From positions 3,286,001 through 3,350,000 of the forward strand of contig NC_026659.2 in the NCBI RefSeq assembly GCF_000004075.3: a stretch of DNA of 64,000 nucleotides, given 5' to 3'. A program made the position numbers and the translations under genes. The notes under the pieces were generated by a model. It saw nothing but the letters and a program-made list of their open reading frames with translations, was not told the DNA's origin and ran no database searches. Source of the DNA: Cucumis sativus. Its lineage: Eukaryota; Streptophyta; Magnoliopsida; Cucurbitales; Cucurbitaceae. This document shows positions 58,264-64,000 of this stretch, in pieces (within the stretch, counting starts at the first letter, position 1; each line of letters starts with the position of its first letter).

Positions 58264-58914
58264 GTACTCTTCTCTACCTCTCTTCATCTTTATACTTCAC
58301 GATTAATCATATAACTGGGCAGCCGTTTTTGCTGCCCGGTGAATGAACTGTAGTTCCAAAGAAAAAGGATGATAAAACGGTTAATTTAGAAGCTTATGAA
58401 TGTCATTGAACTTTGAGGAATCTGAATTCTTTCAAAGTTCTAGTCATGGAGAGGCAGATGCCAAAAGAAAATAAGTCCGTAGCAATGAAATTTGTAGTGT
58501 AGCAAAGCTTTTCAAAATTGCAACAATTTCTAGCAACATATAGACAAATTGTTGCTATTATATGTAATATGACGAGGCTTTTTTCTTTCCGCCGATTATA
58601 AACAATTGTAGGTTTATGTAAAATTACTGGAGTTCTTTTTTTTCCAACATATATTTTCAAGTGTTGCAAATATATTATAATGAAATGAACTTCTAAACAA
58701 AGTGTGTTAATATAAACTTTTTCTAAAACATTCCCTCTCAATTCATTTCAACCCTCTTCTTTCTCCCGCTCATACTTCCCGACTAGTACCTCCCAAATCC
58801 ACAATTTCTTTTGGCAAACCTTATTATCTCTATTGAAACCTAAGCCCTGAAAGACCAAATCATATTGGGCAACAGGAGTTCGAAGCAGCTGTCGAAGAAG
58901 AAACCGTCTCGTAG
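58264..58914. other. NOA1 3' flank
   Basis: NOA1 3'UTR and spacer. Modest open stretches on the minus strand (58403-58741, 58748-58951) have no recognisable domain and are AT-biased; not called. Confidence 0.45.
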
Positions 58915-59080
58915 GGGTATGTATGATGGACCCAAAAACTAAGTTGACCAATCAAACCGAAATCGGCTGATCAGAAAATGAGAGGTGTAGGTTTCAAAAA
59001 GTTTCAAATAAAGAATTTCCAGAAGATATTTCCAAGTGTTAAACGGATACGACAAAAACCGACCGGCCAATCCTTACTCA
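58915..59080. repeat. Dispersed repeat, copy B
   Basis: Related to 46735-46930: shares GACCAATCAAA, TTTCAAATAAAGAATTT and TTTCCAAGTGTTAAACGGAT in the same order. Copies differ by substitutions and small indels, so both are old. Confidence 0.55.
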
Positions 59081-59158
59081 TCAAAGTTTAGGACTAATTA
59101 CAACATCTATGAGTTTAAAAAGTTTTAATCAAAGTTTAGGACTAACTACAACATCTAT
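59080..59158. repeat. 31-bp direct tandem repeat, 48-bp period
   Basis: A unit opening ATCAAAGTTTAGGACTAA occupies 59080-59110 and 59128-59158. The copies are nearly identical, with one substitution visible. Non-coding. Confidence 0.85.
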
Positions 59159-59499
59159 AGTCAATATATTAATCATACCTTACAATGCTGTTACTATAAG
59201 TGCACCAAAAAACACATTTCAAATACTTATAATCTTTGTAAGAAGTAGGTGAAATTCACTCATGAGGACCTTCACATGTAACGCTATCATTAATTATTCT
59301 TACCTCTATTATTTCCTGTACTATATTATTATTAGAGTTCATTGCTATCAATTCAAGGCCCTAGAGAAATTATTTGATAAACCCTTTTCATCAAAGACTT
59401 CTCTATCTAATGAGAGTTCGAGCTTAGATGACCTTCAGGACGACCAATCAACTAAATTTTGGAAAAAATAGCCTATTTTTAATTCAACTGTGACCCAAT

Positions 59500-59600
59500 T
59501 ATGTTGGGTACTAATCTAATATCATAATATACTTTATTATAGTTCCATTGTTCGGTACTAATCTAAAACTTTCCATTGTTGGGTACTAATCTAAAGCTTT
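59500..59600. repeat. Three short direct repeats (TTGGGTACTAATCTAA-type)
   Basis: ATGTTGGGTACTAATCTAA at 59501, CCATTGTTCGGTACTAATC at about 59545 and CCATTGTTGGGTACTAATC at about 59572 are copies of one unit, the last two 28 bp apart. Non-coding spacer. Confidence 0.8.
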
Positions 59601-59634
59601 TAAATGAATGTATATGCAAAATTATTATTGTTAT

Positions 59635-59850
59635 TTAACACCCAACCTCAAGATTATTCGGACCAAAATTTGAAAGTCAGATCTTTCTAACATTTTCGTG
59701 CATCTCTTGCAACCTGACAATGTCATCCTTACTTTATCCTCGTTTACAAGCATCCTAAGAAAATTTCGAGATGTTCCAAGTTAAGCACGGTTAACTTTAG
59801 AGTTTCTATAGTCGAATCGTCGAAAAGGAAGAGTGCACCTAATTGGTATA
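59635..59850. mobile_element. Second old LTR fragment of the family seen at 16903
   Basis: Contains TTCCAAGTTAAGCACGGTTA followed by ACTTTAGAGT and a CGAATCGTCGAAAAGGAAGA stretch. The equivalent blocks at 17050-17110 come in the same order. Probably Ty3/gypsy LTR sequence by style. No coding region or paired LTR. Old, broken remnant. Confidence 0.45.
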
Positions 59851-60231
59851 TATAGGTATTAACTTTTAATTATTTTAAGTCTTTCTTAACCTTATTTTTA
59901 TGTTTTTAGGATTCCTCTCATTTAAATATGATATCAGATATATCATTCATGTTCTCTTCTTAAACTTAAGATGTTACGTTATTAATAATATAAACAACAG
60001 CAAACATTCAAATCCTGCCCTCAACCTAATGCTGACACTGTAATCAAATTTAAGGTAAATTAGACTCTAAACAACAAACCTCATCGTTATCAGATCTCCG
60101 ATAAAAACCGGATTATTTATTACATAGAAAAAACTACGTTATTCATTACACTTAACAACGACAATCTTAGTATAATTTTTTCTCTCTAAAGTCTTTAACT
60201 TTTGTCTCTGGCCAAGTGTGTGACATTGAAC

Positions 60232-60993
60232 TCATCCTCCGTAGGGACCTTTACTGTTCCATGGGATGTCTTTATAAGATGGCGGAAGATTACCTACATC
60301 TGCAGTTAAGATAACATACTTAATCTTTTTTTTATAATAAAGTAATGCTTTTTTGGTGTAAATATATATTTTTTAATTATTCTTAAAAAAAATACCCCTA
60401 AATAAATAATTGTGCAAAGACTAGAATAAGGTTTAAGAAAGTACTTAGGAGTAGGACCGTCGTAATAAGAAAATTGGCCCCTTCATTTTTCTATACGTAT
60501 GAGTCTATCAGAAAATGTTGGTTTTGTCAAAGAGACTTTTTCAAGGACTCTTCTTCGTTGGAAAATGTCTGTACTCTTGCAGTAACGACCATGATCTACT
60601 AACGACTAATTTTTATCGGTCGATAATGGTTTAATCGATTTCGGTTGGTGAGTTGCTTTGATTAATTATTTGTATTGATGTTTACTTATATCTTCTAAGT
60701 TTGAAGAACAAAAGATATTAGAAAATCTGGAGATGTGGTGGAAAAATATCCTAAATGAAAAAATAGATTCTGCCAATCAAATTTCACTATATATTTTTGT
60801 AAATATTTTCAAATGATTAAGAGTGTAATTATGATATGAAAAAGCATTCTAATATTGAACTTAGGGATAATATAAAAAGCATACCAGGAGGAGATTGAAG
60901 CAAATGTCTTTTTGCAGTGGCAGTGGAAGCTAGAAGAAACAGAAGACACAACAAAGCAGCAACTATTCTTGAGAATTGCTTTTTGGAAGCCAT
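60232..60993 (-). CDS. Unrecognised small secreted peptide precursor (58 residues)
   Basis: I do not recognise the family. Two exons, 60993-60885 and 60299-60232, join in phase 1 across a 585-bp GT-AG intron to 58 codons and TGA. Residues 1-9 (MASKKQFSR) are basic, 10-26 are a strongly hydrophobic core (IVAALLCLLFLLASTAT), and an A-K-R junction near 27-29 suits signal cleavage. The remaining 30 or so residues begin RHLLQSPPD and end DIPWNSKGPYGG. They contain no cysteine and are rich in Pro, Gly and Ser, as in precursors of short linear plant peptide hormones. A TATA box lies 74 bp upstream. Alternatives: a short membrane-anchored or cell-wall peptide, or a lineage-specific orphan. The exon join is inferred from splice consensus and phase, not from transcripts. 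Confidence 0.7.
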
Positions 60994-61066
60994 TTTTTCT
61001 TAAAATAAACTTTTTTTATTAATTATTCTTATTTTTGTGCATTTTCTAAAGTTATTATAGGTGTAG

Positions 61067-61074
61067 TATTTATA
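61067..61074 (-). promoter_or_regulatory. TATA box of the small secreted peptide gene
   Basis: TATAAATA on the minus strand within GGCTATAAATACTACAC, 74 bp upstream of the ATG at 60993; this is the canonical plant sequence, with room for a 40-45 nt leader. It supports the peptide gene as a real transcription unit. Confidence 0.7.
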
Positions 61075-62040
61075 GCCAAATACTGCAATGCAAGAGGGCT
61101 AATTACAAAGTCATTCTCAATGACAGCAGGGAGTCCCAATTGCATCATTGATGACACAATTCACATGTTTGACCCACACCCGATAAAATTTGAAATCAAA
61201 TCGTCGAAATCCCTTGAATTCGATATGTGATACTACAAATAATCTTGTACGAAGATTTTACTGTATTTATTTAATTTTAACTCTAGGGTTGGAGAACTTC
61301 GAAATATATATAAACTCTCTAACCTAGTGGTGTCACAACGTATTTTGAAAAGTTCTCTCTCTAATAAAATTGTTCTTTAGTTAACACTACGTATATCTCT
61401 TGGTCGATCTCTATATATATTTTTGTATTGCTTAATTGTTACATTTTTAACGTTTGGTTTGTTAATCAATTTGGGCAATTTTCATATTCCGACACTTCTC
61501 ATCGTGGTTCCAAGTTTGCTTCAGTGAGTTTTAGGCTTTAGAACTCCTTCTAAACCCATTCAAATTAGAATAATATGTGCTATAAATATTGAGGTTTAAG
61601 GTGCATTTGGGTGTGCATGATTACTCATTTAACTAACTTCTAACATTATATTTATATGGAAACCATGTTTTACTATTTCAGGAGGCCTCTCGATTAGATT
61701 AGATCAAGTGTTTTAAAATACTTAGGTAAGTAGAATTCTTCTTAAAACTCTCATCTTTTGTGAAGTGTAGCCTACAATGTCGGTTGATAACTAACATTAA
61801 AATTTGTAATCTATGACTGTTGAAACTAACATTGAAGGTAGATGACATTGAAATGTTCATCATTTCTAACGTTGATGGAAAATCGAAATGAAAAACCACC
61901 ACCATTATTGGGGAGACCTATTGTAACACAGTTTTTGAGGTCGGTTTTAAACAAACATTGTAGCCTACAATGTCAGTTCAAACTTCATTGTTAGTCCTAC
62001 TAGTATTACTCATTGGAATTGCCCTCAGTCTACACGTAAC
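61075..62040. other. Upstream spacer of the small peptide gene
   Basis: AT-rich. ACTAACATT and CAATGTCGGTT/CAATGTCAGTT phrases recur between 61780 and 61990, suggesting decayed repeat DNA. No coding exon supported. Confidence 0.45.
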
Positions 62041-63650
62041 ATAGAAATGAATTTTCAAGGTGGGAAAACATCATTTTGAAATTCAAAGTTACACCTGTAA
62101 TTCCATTGAAAAGGTAGAGACAAGTCGTTCTCAGGTTGAAACTTCGAAGGGCACGTCTACTTCCACAGTAAACAAAACCCAATAAATATATAAACAATCA
62201 CTTTTGAAAGTACGAGTAGATATAGCACAATAAAAAAATTTACAAATTCAAAACCCTAAACCCTAAATTTATTTTGAGAAATAAAAACCATAACTCCAAG
62301 TTTTCTTTTTTAAAAATTTCATATGGAAAAATGTTTTATTTTAATTTGCACTTGTTATTTATTCTATTATAATTTTGCTCTTTTTAGTAAACAACACCTT
62401 TTCCTCATTTTTTTTGTCCTGCTTTGAGTTGTAGGAGTAGAGGTATACTCATGGAAGATGAATATTCAAAGTATACACATTATCGTTTTGGAGATGTATT
62501 GAAATTTACACCTTTTTAATTCCATTGAAAAAGTAAGAGAAAAGTAGTTGTGAAGTTGAAACTTCAAAAACCACTTTTCAAAACCCAATGAATCACGACT
62601 CCGTCCATAAGAAATCAAATTCCAAAGAGTAGATGGAAAATCAACATACTCATCCTTCAAAGTCATATGAATCTATCAATCTATCAGTAACAACACTATC
62701 GATCATTAATAATATATTTTTTTATATTTACAATTATGCTCGACGATTCATAATTATTAGAGATAAAGTCTTACCCCACTGCAATGAACTTAAGTATATA
62801 CACATAGTATGAAGTAAATGAATATTCAAAGTAGGACATCTATCATATTTTAAAACATATATATTAAAAACTTGACCTTTGATTCCATTGAACAAGTAGA
62901 GAAAAGTAGTTCTGAGTGTTGATTAACAACTGGCATTTGACTAATAATCAACAAGCAAATCATGGTTTTGCAGCAATCTCCAAGAATAATCAATCAATCT
63001 CTCTCAAGGTTGATTAATCAAGGTAGCAGCCCATGATTTTTGGCATAAATCAGCAGTCAAATACACATGAATGATGAATTATTCCAAAATTCAATATTTG
63101 ATTTTGGTGCAAATTCCGTTACTCAGCTTGAAACTTCAAACAGACCAAAGTCTTCCATTCACAATAAATTACTACGACTACTTTACTATATGATTGTTTA
63201 CATGCTTTCTTTTCAATTAATGTTTAATTATTGTTATAAAAGAGAGTACACAATTGAAATTAAAATGTTTAAAAGTAGAAGGATCCTACCAAATGTTGAA
63301 ACTTCAAAGACTACCAAGTCTCCATCCATAGTAAATCAAACCCAATAAATATATGTTATTACAGTAGACATAACACAATTGAATTCAATTTTTGGAGTCG
63401 ATCGATCTACCATTTATAGGATTCTACAAATATAATGATACATTTTGCTATACTTACTAGTTTTTTTTTTTAAAAATTATGCTGCACACAATTAATTATT
63501 CAATCTGAAAGTGAAATAACTTCTAAGTATATACATGGTATAAAGAAAGTGAGTAGTCAAAGTAGGACACCATAATTTTGAAGTATATTAAATTTCACTT
63601 TTAATTCCCATTGAAACAAGTAGAGAAAAGTATAGTTATTTGTCAGCTAG
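62041..63650. repeat. Cluster of decayed direct repeats upstream of the LRR kinase
   Basis: A recurring module has three blocks: GAATATTCAAAGTA(GG/TA)CA, then ATTCCATTGAA(A/C)AAGTAGAGA followed by AAAGTAGTT, then TTGAAACTTC(A/G)AA leading to AAACCCAATAAATATAT. Whole or partial copies lie at about 62060-62190, 62455-62600, 62815-62920, 63127-63175, 63290-63360 and 63540-63640, all in one orientation. Copy spacing is irregular and divergence high, so this is an old duplicated segment rather than a satellite. 62250-62270 also has two telomere-type CCCTAAA units, probably chance. Confidence 0.7.
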
Positions 63651-63739
63651 AACAAACCCTATTCGTAGTTAATATATAATATATACATATGATATATGTA
63701 ATAGAGCAAATATCTTATCCAAACACCAAACTCTCCATT

Positions 63740-64000
63740 ATGACCAACCAAATTAAACACTCAATAATTCCACTTCCACTTGTGCCAAAATCAGTTGTTT
63801 TGCTTCTTTTCTTAACAATCCTTTGTAAAACAAGTGCCATTAACATTGAAACTGAGGCTCTGTTGAAATGGAAAGCAAGTTTGGGAAAGCAATCAATTCT
63901 AGACACATGGGAGATTCTTCCATCAAACTCATCAAGCTCCTCCTCCAAAGCTTCAAATCCATGTCAATGGACGGGAATTACTTGCAACAGTGCAAGCAGT
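63740..64000 (+). CDS. LRR receptor-like kinase (MIK2-like), 5' end
   Basis: First 87 codons of a cell-surface leucine-rich-repeat receptor, open to the window edge. Basic and hydrophobic residues 12-33 (PLPLVPKSVVLLLFLTILC) form a signal peptide. They are followed by INIETEALLKWKASLGKQS and, after a serine-rich insert, NPCQWTGITCNSAS. This is the LRRNT_2 cap that opens subfamily XI/XII-type receptor kinases; the ETEALLKWKASL wording is typical of MDIS1-interacting receptor-like kinase 2 relatives. The LRRs, membrane span and kinase lie beyond 64000, so a kinase is inferred and an RLP is possible. Confidence 0.85.
   Translation, partial: MTNQIKHSIIPLPLVPKSVVLLLFLTILCKTSAINIETEALLKWKASLGKQSILDTWEILPSNSSSSSSKASNPCQWTGITCNSASS

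Noticed and set aside
59262-59471. 69-codon plus-strand frame with LEKLFDKPFSSKTSLS
   Set aside because: No recognisable domain, no splice partner or promoter evidence, and it sits among short repeats.
62250-62270. Two telomere-type CCCTAAA units as an interstitial telomere
   Set aside because: Only two copies; expected by chance in AT-rich plant DNA.
62041-63650. Regularly recurring module that might suggest a CRISPR-like or satellite array
   Set aside because: Spacing is irregular, copies are divergent and partial, and the DNA is plant nuclear; it is a decayed duplication.

Overview
The window looks like 64 kb of plant nuclear DNA from a eudicot. It is AT-rich, with long intergenic spacers, many-exon genes with GT-AG introns, and plant-specific families (TIP5 aquaporin, PLS-class PPR, NOA1, plant GDH, RLP/LRR-RLK). 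Several intronic repeats and a beta-galactosidase relic resemble Cucurbitaceae (Cucumis-like) sequences I remember; that assignment is inference, and nothing in the window proves it. I rebuilt gene models by eye, by carrying reading phase across splice sites. Every complete model closes in frame at a length close to its family.

Layout. 0-2.5 kb (+): 3' part of SWC2/YL1, a SWR1-complex subunit. 3.8-5.5 kb (-): ribosomal protein eL13, with a 5'UTR intron and telo-box promoter. 6.9-11.6 kb (-): a TMEM135-like membrane protein. 12.6-17.2 kb: a gene-poor interval with a possible MITE, a nuclear copy of plastid DNA (3' end of the rps12 trans-spliced group II intron plus exon), a decayed receptor-like-protein pseudogene and an LTR scrap. 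18.1-22.2 kb (-): mitochondrial NAD-glutamate dehydrogenase (GDH2-like). 23.1-24.9 kb (-): an intronless E-type PPR gene. 26.8-42.4 kb (-): a 29-exon UvrD/SRS2-type DNA helicase whose introns hold a MITE and several LINE relics. 44.3-45.6 kb (-): a small LEA-like gene. 47.6-49.4 kb (-): an intron-free, broken GH35 beta-galactosidase copy, probably a processed pseudogene. 50.1-51.2 kb (+): aquaporin TIP5;1. 52.5-58.3 kb (+): NOA1/RIF1, a plastid circularly permuted GTPase with a 21-nt microexon. 60.2-61.0 kb (-): an unrecognised two-exon gene for a 58-residue secreted peptide. 62.0-63.6 kb: a decayed repeat cluster. 63.7-64 kb (+): the 5' end of an LRR receptor kinase that continues beyond the window.

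The genes form no pathway or operon; this is an ordinary mixture of housekeeping and lineage genes. I found no novel multi-gene system. The observations most worth a second look are the orphan secreted-peptide gene, the plastid group II intron fragment, the intron-free beta-galactosidase relic, a retroposon in NOA1 with a perfect 17-bp target duplication, and repeat pairs shared between distant parts of the window.
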